In this document: positions 8,226-16,395 of the stretch, piece by piece
How positions within the stretch are numbered: the first letter of the stretch is position 1
Layout: each line of letters opens with the position of its first letter
IMG/VR virus record: IMGVR_UViG_3300030102_005966
Span: 1-63,679 of that record
DNA: 63,679 nt
Reading direction: 5' to 3' (one strand)
DNA from: a virus
Position numbers and translations under genes: made by a program
The notes under the pieces: generated by a model
Database searches by the model: none
The model's input: the letters and a program-made list of their open reading frames with translations, nothing else
Told to the model about the DNA's origin: nothing

Positions 8226-8534
8226 TTACCATTTGACTTTGTCCGCCCAATAAGCGGCGGACATTTTGCCTCGTTTAATGTTCTTAGCATGGCGGGCTTT
8301 AAAGGACGCTCTTTTCTTACGCATCCTATCTGACTCACCTGCCTTCGGCTTCCCAGCAGTTTTAGCTCCTTGCTCTCCGAAGCGGATAATCTTTACCTTA
8401 TCCCCTTCTTTTGCCGCCACTACGTGGCTCTTCTTAGAGTGACCGGGAGTCCGCTTGGGTTTATTAAACCCCGCGAAAGTCTCGCCCCGAAACTGAATTC
8501 GCCCACTAGGTAACCGTTTAAATTTAGCAGCCAT
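8226..8534 (-). CDS. Conserved basic marine-virus protein
   Basis: A 102-residue basic protein. Its C-terminal half (KVKIIRFGEQGAKTAG...FKARHAKNIKRGKMSAAYW) matches a motif I have seen in many marine phage and virus proteins of unknown function, which end in AAYWADKVKW. The N-terminus (FKRLPSGRIQFRGETFAGFN) is beta-rich. It heads the basic-protein run. Confidence 0.65.
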   Translation of the reverse strand: MAAKFKRLPSGRIQFRGETFAGFNKPKRTPGHSKKSHVVAAKEGDKVKIIRFGEQGAKTAGKPKAGESDRMRKKRASFKARHAKNIKRGKMSAAYWADKVKW

Positions 8535-8568
8535 TAGTAAGCATAACTTAACTTTTAACTGTTCTCAA

Positions 8569-9798
8569 CTACCCGGAACCCAAGATGGAGTCAATAGCCT
8601 CCACAAAAGACTTTTCACGAGCAATCTTAGAACCACCCTCAGATGCTGGTGCCCCCGATACCGTAGGCTCTGCTTCCTCATACTCGGCAAGCTTGTCCGT
8701 CAGAGTTTCCGCTTCCTTCCTTGCCCCCAAATACTCACGGATAATAGTAGGTAGGAGCTGGGCAGCAACTGAATTGTATGCAAAGTCAACAGGGTGGACT
8801 ACAGACGGGTCGAGCCCCGCAGCCTTTTCTTCAATGCCACTCATATCCAACCCCTCAAATCCACTTAGGAAAGGCAGTTTTTCATTAACACGCTTCACCA
8901 CATTACGAGTGACGTTCGTCCGAAGTTCCGCTTGCTTAGCCAGTTCCTCGTTTTGCCGTTGCTCTTCCAGTGCCTGCGCCTCTTTTAAAGCTGCGTCAGC
9001 GTTAGTATACAGCTCCTCTCTTCTCTGCAGGATAGGTTCTAGGTCTTCAATAATCCGGTAAACACTTGCCTTGTCCCGGTCAGAGGCAGAATACAAAAGG
9101 TCGCTAAGCATCGAATCCTGCTTAGCAGTATCCTCCTCAGCAATAGCATCAATCAAGTTATCCGCTTCAATTTCGTATTTGGATGCAATTTCACTAGCCC
9201 GTTCCAAAACAGCATTAAGGGGCTCTGCCACCGCTTCTTGGTATGCGGAGGTAGCCTCCAAATCAGTCACCAACTTTTCCTGCTCAAACTCAGCAAGCTT
9301 GGCCTTCAGGGTGTCAAAGTCCTGCCCCTCGACAAGACCGCTCATTTCCTTCATCTTCGCCTCTTGCTCCTTCATCGTCTGACGAAGCTCCTCCACCTCG
9401 GAACGGTTGCTCTTCAGCTCGTTCTTAAGTTGCTTAAAACGGTTGGCAGCTTTCGGAGTCCAGTCATCCCCCACATCCGCAGACAAAGACTCAATAGGGT
9501 CTTCCTCCGCAGCTGGTTCCTCCTTCGTGGTTACTGGTTCCTGTTCCGTGGACGATGGTTCCTCCGTAGCTTTCTCAGGCTCAGGAGTAGGCTCAGGAGT
9601 AGGCTCAGGAGTAGGCTCAGGCTCGGCAACTGCTTCCGGTTCAGGGTTGGTAGCTTGGTTAAGTGCCTTGTCTATAGCATCCGTAAAACTTAAGGCGGGC
9701 TCAGGAGTCGCGTTCGGTAAGGAGGATTCAGGAGTTGGTGCCGCTTCGGGAGCTGCTTCTTGGTTTTCCGCTACTGCGGTGTCTGTATGTGTTTCCAT
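8569..9798 (-). CDS. Scaffold-like protein
   Basis: A 409-residue acidic protein. The N-terminal 100 residues are low complexity, with a Glu-Pro-Thr-Pro repeat encoded by a 12-bp DNA repeat near 9580-9630. A long coiled-coil region follows (about residues 110-290). The C-terminus is helical and ends VEAIDSILGSG. Acid-rich N-terminus, coiled coil and position between portal and capsid are the standard picture for a capsid assembly scaffold. It would act inside the procapsid and leave before or during packaging. No protease gene was recognised nearby. Confidence 0.7.
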   Translation of the reverse strand: METHTDTAVAENQEAAPEAAPTPESSLPNATPEPALSFTDAIDKALNQATNPEPEAVAEPEPTPEPTPEPTPEPEKATEEPSSTEQEPVTTKEEPAAEEDPIESLSADVGDDWTPKAANRFKQLKNELKSNRSEVEELRQTMKEQEAKMKEMSGLVEGQDFDTLKAKLAEFEQEKLVTDLEATSAYQEAVAEPLNAVLERASEIASKYEIEADNLIDAIAEEDTAKQDSMLSDLLYSASDRDKASVYRIIEDLEPILQRREELYTNADAALKEAQALEEQRQNEELAKQAELRTNVTRNVVKRVNEKLPFLSGFEGLDMSGIEEKAAGLDPSVVHPVDFAYNSVAAQLLPTIIREYLGARKEAETLTDKLAEYEEAEPTVSGAPASEGGSKIAREKSFVEAIDSILGSG

Positions 9799-10088
9799 TC
9801 TTCAGGTTGGGTAGGCTGTTGGTTTTGTCCTTTCAAAACAGTTAACTTGTGAATATCACTAAAAGCATCACGGTATCCTGCATACCATGCATGTCGGTGG
9901 CTATTTTCGGAGGGATCGGAACTGACCGTGGAGTTTGTTGGTCCTGCGATTTCTTTGAGTGTAGCTGCTGCCGATTGGAAAGTCTCAGACTCCACGATAG
10001 CTCGCAGTTCCGTAACTTTTTTGGGGTCATTGAACCAATGATTAAGGGGTATAGGTAAAGGTGTAGGTAAGGTTTTGGTTTTGGGCAT
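9771..10088 (-). CDS. Unknown protein between portal and scaffold
   Basis: A 105-residue protein starting MPKTKTLPTPLPIPLNHWFN. Its segment HRHAWYAGYRDAFSDIHKL is typical of small phage proteins found next to portal genes. Its 3' end overlaps the scaffold start by 28 bp, so translation is probably coupled. Function unknown. Confidence 0.6.
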   Translation of the reverse strand: MPKTKTLPTPLPIPLNHWFNDPKKVTELRAIVESETFQSAAATLKEIAGPTNSTVSSDPSENSHRHAWYAGYRDAFSDIHKLTVLKGQNQQPTQPEEWKHIQTPQ

Positions 10089-10094
10089 AAAGGG

Positions 10095-12335
10095 TTAACG
10101 CTGCGCTTGATCCCGCATCTTCATCACGTTCGCAGCGTCCCGCATAGCTTGTTCTTGGTTGAACTTCGCCTGCTTTATCTCCATGTCCAGCTGGGCTTTT
10201 TGCTGGGCCATTTGCATCTTCATCTGATGCTCTTGGAGTTTGGCGTCCATCATGGGGTCGCCTTGCTGCTCGGCCCCTTCGGGTGCAGCCTGCGCTTGGT
10301 CGCGCTGAATCTTTTGCACTTGCTTGGAGGTATTATTAATCATCTCCTCTGCAAACTGTAGTGCTTGGTTAGCCTCACCTACCATAGCTTCCTGCGAAGG
10401 GTCTTGGGCAAGAAGCTGAGTCGTCTCAGCGATATGCTGATAGAACGCCTGCATAGCAGGAAGCGACTGAACGGGGTCTGCCACCCCTTCATTAAGCTGC
10501 TCGATAAGTAGCATCATCTCCGGAACATGGATCTGGAGGTGGGCTCCATGAATCTCATTAGACTCAACAGGCACGGGGGTTCCCTGCATTAACTGCTGGT
10601 TCTCAAAGAACGCAATCTTATTATCTACTGTCGGACGGGCTTCTTCTACCTGCGGTGCGTAGCGGTCAGCGAGATCGTGACCTACGCGAGTTGAGACAAT
10701 ATCCCTAGTCAGGTTCTGACGCCCTACCTCATCGAACGAACCTGCTATCGCCTGCAACTCGCGTAGAGCCACTAATCGGTTAGCATAACTTCCATTTCCG
10801 ATAGAGCGCACTGCTTTCGTGCGAGCTACATCCAAGGTTCGGATAAACGACTCCGATATACCCCGGTTAGCGCAACGGGTATAAAAATCCTTAAGGGCTG
10901 GGTCAGACTTCTTGGAAGTCACTATACGGCGGACTACTTCACGGAGAAGCCTATTCCAACTTGAATAGAAAAGATTTAAGGAAGCTCCTGAGAGGCGGGT
11001 GCTAACATCCATGTCAGCCACCACTTGCATTTGGTTCCTGTATGGCGACCCCTGTTGTGGTCCATACGTGCTTACGGTATCCGTGTTTAATGCCAGCTGC
11101 TGGGATATATCCTCAAGGGCTGGCTGCACCGCCGTGCCTAGGTTCGGAATTGCCTTCTCGATAATGTTGACGTTCGGAGACAACACGGCATAGGCTCCGT
11201 AGTATGTAAAGCCCAACTCATCCAACGCACGTTGGCTGTCGGGTTGGATCATTACCGCAGAAGCGAGCATCGCTCCGTCAATCATTTGGCACCTCAAACG
11301 GTTGCTCGTCTGAATGTGGTTGAATATACGGTGACCTAAACCACGAATAGAGTGGTAAGTGCCATTGCTCCCCGTCCCGTAGGTAAATATAACGTAAGCC
11401 TGCTCGGGGGTTTCATAGCGAGAAATCTTTTTGTATAGAAATTCCTTAGGGCTGTTTTCCGCTGCGATATAGTGAGAAACACTTCCATCTATTTCGCGCA
11501 CCCAAAAGTGCAAGACGGATACGGTGGGGTTTTGATGCCCCGCATGTAAATCATTATTTTTTAGCTCTTGTTGGGTTGCCTCCCAGTCAGTGTATGTATG
11601 GTGTCTCGATGTCCTCCCGCTTGTGCTGGCATTCTTTACGATCACCCGCTTAACTTCATCCACATCCCACCCTACACGGGCTGCTGCCTTCTCATTCTTA
11701 ATGAAGGCATACAGCTCGTGCAGGTGGTATTCACGACGACCGATGGCAATGTCGATAGCGTTTTCAGATGCTGGGGTTTGGCGGGGAATCAAAATGTCCG
11801 TAAAAGAACCTACCCGAAAACGCCACTCGTCGGGCGTATCAAAGTAAGTGATTCCTGTGCCATGTTTAATGAATGATGTGCAGAGCCTCAAGTAGCTTGA
11901 ATGAAACTCAGGCCACGAGCGCAGCATATGAGTAATCTCTTCCGCTACAATCCCCTCTTGCTCGGTTATCTCGGCAGGTTCCCCTTCGGTTCCTCTAACC
12001 TCAACCAGTCGCTCAAGCGAAGAATAAAGATCCACATAAGCGGACAGGGATATATCAAGCAAGCGTTGTGCTTCTCCAAAGTTTAAGTTGGTCTTTAACC
12101 CCTGACCACTAGCCGAAAGAGCCCCAGCATCGTAGGGATTAGCTCCATCAAACATTGCGTCAATACGAGCGCGGTTAATAGATGAGGACTCATCCGCTCG
12201 GCGCAATCCGTGATAAATGTTTATTGCGCTTTTTACGTCTTTTAATCTTGGTTCTACGGGCTTCCCTTTATCGTCAAGAGAGCCGAGACCGTCTAAGGCG
12301 TTAAGCTCGAAATTCGTCTCATACATTGAATGCAA
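10095..12335 (-). CDS. Portal protein (head-tail connector)
   Basis: A 746-residue protein. It has the length and build of podovirus portal proteins: an N-terminal helical domain, a central body with R-GLGHRIFNHIQTSNRLRC, and a C-terminal Gln/Met/Lys-rich coiled tail (about residues 660-746). The dodecameric portal forms the DNA gate of the head and binds the terminase. Scaffold and capsid genes follow downstream in the classic order. The family is assigned from pattern and context, without a catalytic motif to confirm it. Confidence 0.75.
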   Translation of the reverse strand: MHSMYETNFELNALDGLGSLDDKGKPVEPRLKDVKSAINIYHGLRRADESSSINRARIDAMFDGANPYDAGALSASGQGLKTNLNFGEAQRLLDISLSAYVDLYSSLERLVEVRGTEGEPAEITEQEGIVAEEITHMLRSWPEFHSSYLRLCTSFIKHGTGITYFDTPDEWRFRVGSFTDILIPRQTPASENAIDIAIGRREYHLHELYAFIKNEKAAARVGWDVDEVKRVIVKNASTSGRTSRHHTYTDWEATQQELKNNDLHAGHQNPTVSVLHFWVREIDGSVSHYIAAENSPKEFLYKKISRYETPEQAYVIFTYGTGSNGTYHSIRGLGHRIFNHIQTSNRLRCQMIDGAMLASAVMIQPDSQRALDELGFTYYGAYAVLSPNVNIIEKAIPNLGTAVQPALEDISQQLALNTDTVSTYGPQQGSPYRNQMQVVADMDVSTRLSGASLNLFYSSWNRLLREVVRRIVTSKKSDPALKDFYTRCANRGISESFIRTLDVARTKAVRSIGNGSYANRLVALRELQAIAGSFDEVGRQNLTRDIVSTRVGHDLADRYAPQVEEARPTVDNKIAFFENQQLMQGTPVPVESNEIHGAHLQIHVPEMMLLIEQLNEGVADPVQSLPAMQAFYQHIAETTQLLAQDPSQEAMVGEANQALQFAEEMINNTSKQVQKIQRDQAQAAPEGAEQQGDPMMDAKLQEHQMKMQMAQQKAQLDMEIKQAKFNQEQAMRDAANVMKMRDQAQR

Positions 12336-12368
12336 AATCTAAAGTGTTTTGAACACAAATACAAGTGC

Positions 12369-12848
12369 TTATAGGGAGCCGCTCGCTAGGTCTACAACGG
12401 TATCGACAGCAAGGAACTTACGGGAGCCATCTGAACGGTATAGCGTGACATACGACTTGTCGCGCTTCATGGTAGCTCGCACTGGGTAACACTTGCCAGC
12501 ATTCGGTCCCCTCTTCGGAGGGTCTATGCAGTAGATGGCTCCGTAGTGCGTGGTTGCGTATCGCGGGAAGCCGGGGACGATGGTCGCCTGCAGTCCTTCC
12601 AGTATCTCCTCACGGGTCAGGTATTCGGATGGGGGCTCGCCAAACGTAGATTCGGCTAGGCGAGTAGAGTCGAACACCCACTTCTCGCCATTATCCTTGT
12701 ATACCTGTGCATACCACTTGCCGTTCTTAAATTGTTGTATGAGGCGTTTCCCCTCGCGCCACACGTTCCCGTCAGGCGTAAGGCAGTATTTCAAAGCCCC
12801 ATCTATAAATACACTATTTTCCGGTGCTGCTATAACGGTTGTAGCCAT
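12369..12848 (-). CDS. Unknown protein, NUMOD-like fold possible
   Basis: A 159-residue protein. The segment PGFPRYATTHYGAIYCI resembles the NUMOD4-type motif that precedes HNH homing nucleases. The protein has no HNH residues and ends soon after (SYVTLYRSDGSRKFLAVDTVV). It may be a nuclease remnant or a DNA-binding module used for something else. A hairpin pair lies directly upstream at 12871-12931. Confidence 0.5.
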   Translation of the reverse strand: MATTVIAAPENSVFIDGALKYCLTPDGNVWREGKRLIQQFKNGKWYAQVYKDNGEKWVFDSTRLAESTFGEPPSEYLTREEILEGLQATIVPGFPRYATTHYGAIYCIDPPKRGPNAGKCYPVRATMKRDKSYVTLYRSDGSRKFLAVDTVVDLASGSL

Positions 12849-12870
12849 TAGAGAAAATTATTGAATCTGC

Positions 12871-12931
12871 CCTATATATAAACTATTTCCTATATAGGTC
12901 TGTGGTTTATTCTACTTTAGAATAAATTACA
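12871..12931. promoter_or_regulatory. Two inverted repeats upstream of the 12369-12848 gene
   Basis: The first is CCTATATA with TATATAGG (12871-12878, 12891-12898). The second is a 14-bp stem, TGTGGTTTATTCTA with TAGAATAAATTACA, and a CTT loop (12901-12931). Two of its pairs are G-U if the plus strand is transcribed. The second stem shares GTTTATTCTA...TAGAATAAA with the perfect 18-bp hairpin at 48091-48129. It could be an operator or a transcript end. Confidence 0.55.
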
Positions 12932-12968
12932 TACTGCTTCTCAGAAACTTTTCAACTTATTGTTTCAC

Positions 12969-13229
12969 TCAAGACTTTTCTTCTTTCTGCATCTCTGCCC
13001 ACAACTCAGCCGCCCGTTTTAAACGTGAGCGGTGTAAGCGTTCCTTGTTCTTGCGGTAATATGCGCGGTTGTATTTGCGCGTATTCTCCAACCACTTGGG
13101 GTCTGTCTCCTTACGTAGCTCCTTACGCCTTTTTATCGCTTCCTTGTTTTCTTCGTAGTATTTCTTTTGGTAGGCTTTACGGGCATCCTTGTTTTCTTCG
13201 TAGTATTTTTGCTTGTCGGGATTGGGCAT
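12969..13229 (-). CDS. Small charged repeat protein
   Basis: An 86-residue Lys/Glu/Tyr-rich protein with two copies of a KKYYEENK-type repeat (around residues 8-12 and 23-30). It is wholly helical. Short proteins of this make-up often stand alone in phages or at the front of HNH nucleases, but no nuclease residues follow here. It is the last minus-strand gene before the hairpin-rich region. Confidence 0.5.
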   Translation of the reverse strand: MPNPDKQKYYEENKDARKAYQKKYYEENKEAIKRRKELRKETDPKWLENTRKYNRAYYRKNKERLHRSRLKRAAELWAEMQKEEKS

Positions 13230-14508
13230 CCTTATTCATATGCGCGGTTGAATTGGTGTCAAATTTTTTCTTATACTCTCATATATAGATATGCACACGC
13301 GCACGAAAATACGCCACCCTACGGGTGGCGTATTCTGATAACTTCCGACAAGATGTCTAATCTCTAATCGAGATTAGACATAAAAAGATTTGCAACTCCC
13401 TTATAGTGAATACTTAACCCCTAAAGGGTTAAGTATTCAGGGTTCAGGAACCACCTCATCTCGCGTGTGTAGAGAGTGATTTCGCATGTGCACGGCTCTG
13501 CTAAAGCAGAGCGGGGGTTGTATTTCGTTTTGTTGATGACCCTCTCGTTCAGTGTGGAGTATATCCATACTCCACACTGAACCCTGCGCGTTGGTTAAAG
13601 GAACTTGTTCCTTTAACCCGATTCATTAACCATTTTGGATTCAATCAGTTTATATCAATGCATTGATATAAACACCTGTGCGCGAATACTGGAACAAGTT
13701 CCAGTATTTTCCTGAGCTGGAGGCAAGGCAATTTTGGGAAGTGAGCTGACCATCTACCGATGGTCGTGCGCGTTGCTCTGCTTGCAGAGCCAATTTAATC
13801 GGTGTTTTTAGCCTTTGGCTCTGCTAAAGCAGAGCGTCTGCGCGACAGTGCGTGGCTAACAAGTTAGCTCCTGCCCTGTAGCACTCAGCCCCGCCTAGCG
13901 CGGCGCGGATAAGGCGGAGGCGCGACCCAGTTATTTTCTCTGAAAATAACTGAAAAAAAAGAATTTGCCAAGTTCGGCGTTTTGGTGCTAGTGTTTTTGG
14001 GTCATCGGAAATCGACTGACCGAGCCGAACGGTTCGCTGGCTGAACTTGATCGCCAGTCGCCGGGAGAGAGAGATCCTGCTCTCCTGCAAATTTGGCTAC
14101 TCATCCTTGATCCCTTCCTTGTTTGGTAAGGCAGATAGGATGAACCCTACGGGGTTTAGGATAGCTACTATGGTAATTGGAGAAGAATATCTTCGACTTT
14201 TGAGGCAATAAAGTTCCCTCATGGAGATGCACAGCATCTAATCGAAGTAACGATCCATGGTGGTAGTGAGCTGGGATGTCCATGCTTTAGCATGGTCATG
14301 AGTCTTGAAGACGCTCGTCTCCCTCACAGTTAACTGGCTAGGAAGCTGAATCATGTAGTGGATGATTAACTGTCCTACAAGGAAACATGTTGGTTAACAA
14401 TTAAACTCCTTCGGGAGACAATTTCAAAGTTTATAAAGATTTCATTTAAACCCGTTTGGATACAATCCAAACACAACCGCTACCTTCGGTAGCTTAGAAA
14501 GGAACATC
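13230..14508. repeat. Non-coding array of short perfect palindromes
   Basis: About 1.28 kb with no convincing gene. It contains many separate inverted repeats with different sequences: 13308-13334 (12 bp, loop TAC), 13354-13380 (11 bp), 13407-13439 (14 bp), 13495-13512 (GCTCTGC), 13547-13582 (16 bp, loop ATCC), 13593-13618 (12 bp), 13648-13673 (26-nt perfect palindrome), 13685-13708 (11 bp), 13748-13765, 13775-13790, 13818-13835, 13928-13952 (11 bp), 14225-14237 and more. GCTCTGC/GCAGAGC occurs three times; the others are unique. Frames of 60-88 codons on the minus strand here look accidental. Confidence 0.75.
14451..14508 (+). promoter_or_regulatory. Two-hairpin leader, copy 1
   Basis: Hairpin 1 is GTTTGGAT/ATCCAAAC (14454-14472, loop ACA). 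Hairpin 2 is GCTACC/GGTAGC (14479-14493, loop TTC). The ribosome-binding site AGAAAGGA follows at 14497-14503, and the ATG is at 14509. The same layout precedes seven more genes. Confidence 0.75.
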
Positions 14509-15009
14509 ATGGCTAAAGCTAAGATGACCAACCGTAAAACAGCAACTAAGAAAGTTGCTAAGAAAGCTCCTGCCAAACGTAAAGTTTGGAAGAAGCGTCC
14601 AGCAACCAAGAAGGTTGCCAAGGAGACAGCAACCAAGAAGGTTGCTAAGAAGGTGAGTCCAAAGGACTCCACCAAGGAACGGAAGACCGCTCCGGTCTTC
14701 AACCCTCTCGCTACAGCATTTGCTGTAGCTAGGGAAGCAATCGAACTCTTCCGACAGGGAGAGATCGAAGACCTGAGTTTCCTTTACAAGGAACTCACTG
14801 CCTGTTGCTCCGCTAGGAGCAACGGAGACGGTAGCCTTGCATCTCAGATTGAGATGCAACAGTGGAGGCACAACTTTGCCTCCATCCTCTTCGGTATCCT
14901 TGAGGATACCTTGCAAACCGTCGAAGACGGTGGCTCCCTTGAGGAACTCAAGGGTAGGATAGTGGAACAAGTTCCACAAGCTGAGGACTTTGTATCCTCC
15001 ACCCTGTAA
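14509..15009 (+). CDS. Histone H1-like N-terminal protein
   Basis: A 166-residue protein. Residues 1-60 are Lys/Ala-rich with repeated ATKKVAK units, as in bacterial histone H1-like proteins, and are likely to bind DNA or RNA. Residues 65-166 are a separate neutral to acidic helical domain with no recognised family. It is the first gene of the plus-strand accessory block and carries leader copy 1. Its codons contain inverted repeats such as GAGGAACTCAAG-type pairs and CATCTCAGATTGAGATG. The Lys-rich part may package DNA, but that is inferred. Confidence 0.65.
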   Translation: MAKAKMTNRKTATKKVAKKAPAKRKVWKKRPATKKVAKETATKKVAKKVSPKDSTKERKTAPVFNPLATAFAVAREAIELFRQGEIEDLSFLYKELTACCSARSNGDGSLASQIEMQQWRHNFASILFGILEDTLQTVEDGGSLEELKGRIVEQVPQAEDFVSSTL

Positions 15010-15091
15010 AGGGTAGGAGTTCAAGGAACTCCGAGTCAGGGACACTGTAGGTAACTACAGTGTCCTTGCGTTGGAAGTCTTTGTTTAACCC

Positions 15092-15151
15092 GTTTGTATC
15101 CAAAGGATACAAACACAACCGCTACCTTCGGTAGCTTAGAAAGGATAGCTT
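15092..15151 (+). promoter_or_regulatory. Two-hairpin leader, copy 2
   Basis: Hairpin 1 here is GTTTGTATCC/GGATACAAAC (15092-15114, 10 bp). It differs from copy 1 on both arms and keeps full pairing. Hairpin 2 is GCTACC/GGTAGC at 15121-15135. AGAAAGGA follows, with the ATG at 15152. Confidence 0.75.
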
Positions 15152-15403
15152 ATGGATAAGCTATTGGAACTGTTGGATAACATTCTTAACGAATGTACTG
15201 ACAGTGCTGTTATACAGCAACTTGTTTACATGAGGTTGGCTTTAGTCAACCTCAGTAAACGAAAGGGTGGATGCCCTAAGTTCACAACTGTTTACAGTTG
15301 TGCGTTCGGTCATCTCTTTGAAGAGATGATGAAGCTACAGGATGCAGAACTCGAAGAGATCTGCATGGAACTTGATTCCCCTCATGAATATGAGGAAGAA
15401 TAA
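15152..15403 (+). CDS. Unknown small protein
   Basis: An 83-residue protein, helical, with three Cys and an acidic C-terminus. No family recognised. Its coding sequence holds several hairpins, for example CATCTCTT/AAGAGATG at 15311-15328 and TGCTGT/ACAGCA near 15205. A second small gene begins 1 bp after its stop. Confidence 0.6.
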   Translation: MDKLLELLDNILNECTDSAVIQQLVYMRLALVNLSKRKGGCPKFTTVYSCAFGHLFEEMMKLQDAELEEICMELDSPHEYEEE

Positions 15404-15404
15404 A

Positions 15405-15590
15405 GTGGTCATAAAGACCATCAACTCTCCGATTCAACGGAGAGTATGGCAGAGCATGACTCTTAGTCATGCTATGAAGCAAGCCCCAACTCCATCGGAG
15501 TTAAGGGCTAAGTCGGCAACCCAGTCCAGTAAGGGCTGGGTTGATTTCTTGGAGTCCAGTCTTACAGACTGTAAGCTGAAGCTGGACTGA
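15405..15590 (+). CDS. Unknown small basic protein
   Basis: A frame ending at 15590. The start chosen is GTG at 15405, directly after the TAA of the gene before and about 10 nt after a GAGGAA site. ATG at 15384 or 15390 is possible with overlap. The product is about 61 residues and basic at its start. Inverted repeats tile the frame: 15425-15444 (CTCTCCG), 15453-15473 (AGCATGACT, 9 bp), 15482-15509 (nested), 15553-15588 (nested). Confidence 0.5.
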   Translation: MVIKTINSPIQRRVWQSMTLSHAMKQAPTPSELRAKSATQSSKGWVDFLESSLTDCKLKLD

Positions 15591-15598
15591 ACACTCCA

Positions 15599-15624
15599 CC
15601 CTCCACCCTCTACAGGGTGGAGGG
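15599..15624 (+). repeat. 11-bp hairpin, copy 1 of a repeated element
   Basis: CCCTCCACCCT (15599-15609) pairs with AGGGTGGAGGG (15614-15624), loop CTAC. A second copy with a 13-bp stem is at 16115-16144. Both stand between genes and lack a T-tract, so they may be mRNA-end or processing hairpins. Confidence 0.65.
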
Positions 15625-15654
15625 TTCAACCTAAATTAGAAAGGAACTTAGCCA

Positions 15655-15882
15655 ATGGCTAATTACATCAACACTTTACAGGAAGCTGTAAAGGAACATC
15701 ATGCTGACAAAGAGAGAGCAATCGAAACAATTAATTGTTTCATGAACTATCTCCAATCATCCAAGTTTTGGAATGATACCACCATCCAAGTTGTAGAAGT
15801 TGCTAGACTTCTACACAACATCAAGTCAGAACTTGATGTTGATAGATACGAACCCGATTGTATCCAAAAGATACAATCATAA
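15655..15882 (+). CDS. Unknown small protein
   Basis: A 75-residue helical protein (MANYINTLQEAVKEHHADKE...). No family recognised. An AGAAAGGA site stands 10 nt upstream. The frame holds long inverted repeats: TGTAGAAGT/ACTTCTACA (15792-15815), an 11-bp CAACATCAAGT/ACTTGATGTTG (15816-15841) and GATTGTATC/GATACAATC (15856-15878). The last doubles as hairpin 1 of the next gene's leader. Confidence 0.6.
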   Translation: MANYINTLQEAVKEHHADKERAIETINCFMNYLQSSKFWNDTTIQVVEVARLLHNIKSELDVDRYEPDCIQKIQS

Positions 15883-15913
15883 CCGCTACCTTCGGTAGCT
15901 TAGGAAGGAACTT
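15856..15913 (+). promoter_or_regulatory. Two-hairpin leader, copy 3 (overlaps the end of the gene before)
   Basis: Hairpin 1 is GATTGTATC/GATACAATC (15856-15878), lying in the last codons of the 15655-15882 gene. Hairpin 2 is GCTACC/GGTAGC (15885-15899). AGGAAGGA follows, and the ATG is at 15914. Confidence 0.7.
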
Positions 15914-16105
15914 ATGGCATCAAACTATAAGTTTTATAGACGACCAGCAATCGTCATTCGCTCCAACGCTAAAAGCGGTGGAGGCTATGCCCTTCAGAGG
16001 CAGAGCGATGAGCTTTATGAAAAGCTCATGGAGGCAGAGGCAGTGATAAGATCACTGCAAGCGAAGCGGAGACTTCGCATTCCCTTGGAAGACCAAGATT
16101 GGTAG
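15914..16105 (+). CDS. Unknown small protein
   Basis: A 63-residue basic protein (MASNYKFYRRPAIVIRSN...) with a short helical middle (DELYEKLMEAEAVIRSLQAK). No family recognised. It has its own two-hairpin leader and is followed by the repeated CCCTCCACCCT hairpin. Confidence 0.55.
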   Translation: MASNYKFYRRPAIVIRSNAKSGGGYALQRQSDELYEKLMEAEAVIRSLQAKRRLRIPLEDQDW

Positions 16106-16114
16106 TCCATACTC

Positions 16115-16144
16115 TACCCTCCACCCTCTACAGGGTGGAGGGTA
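16115..16144 (+). repeat. 13-bp hairpin, copy 2 of a repeated element
   Basis: TACCCTCCACCCT pairs with AGGGTGGAGGGTA, loop CTAC. It is the same core as at 15599-15624, extended by two pairs on both arms. It lies between two genes. Confidence 0.65.
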
Positions 16145-16173
16145 TAACTTAAACAGAAAGGATACAAAGTATC

Positions 16174-16395
16174 ATGCCTTCTTTTAGAACCAAGACAGCA
16201 AGTCAGTCTCACCTCGATCTTCGTGAGGCTAAGAGGTCTTGCTGTATACCAAACCACCAAGATACTTGGTGGTTCAAAGACAAGCCTTGGAAGAAACCCA
16301 AGGCTTGGAGAGGATCGAAACTAGCCAAGAGGCTTTCCGCTAAAGCGGAAAGAAAACAAGCAAAGCTTAACTTAAACAGAAAGGATACAAAGTGA
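16174..16395 (+). CDS. Unknown small basic protein
   Basis: A 73-residue Lys/Trp-rich protein. No family recognised; basic charge suggests nucleic acid binding. Three hairpins lie nearly back to back inside the frame: AACCACCAAG/CTTGGTGGTT (16252-16274), CAAGCCTTGG/CCAAGGCTTG (16281-16307) and CTTTCCGCT/AGCGGAAAG (16333-16352). The C-terminus NRKDTK is encoded by the AGAAAGGATACAAAG ribosome-binding motif of the next gene, whose GTG start overlaps this stop. Confidence 0.55.
   Translation: MPSFRTKTASQSHLDLREAKRSCCIPNHQDTWWFKDKPWKKPKAWRGSKLAKRLSAKAERKQAKLNLNRKDTK

Noticed and set aside
13990-14130. tRNA-like segment near GGTTCG
   Set aside because: No cloverleaf with acceptor, anticodon and T-arm could be built.
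13824-14283. Minus-strand frames of 88 and 60 codons in the palindrome array
   Set aside because: No ribosome-binding site, no family pattern, and they run through several inverted repeats; likely accidental.
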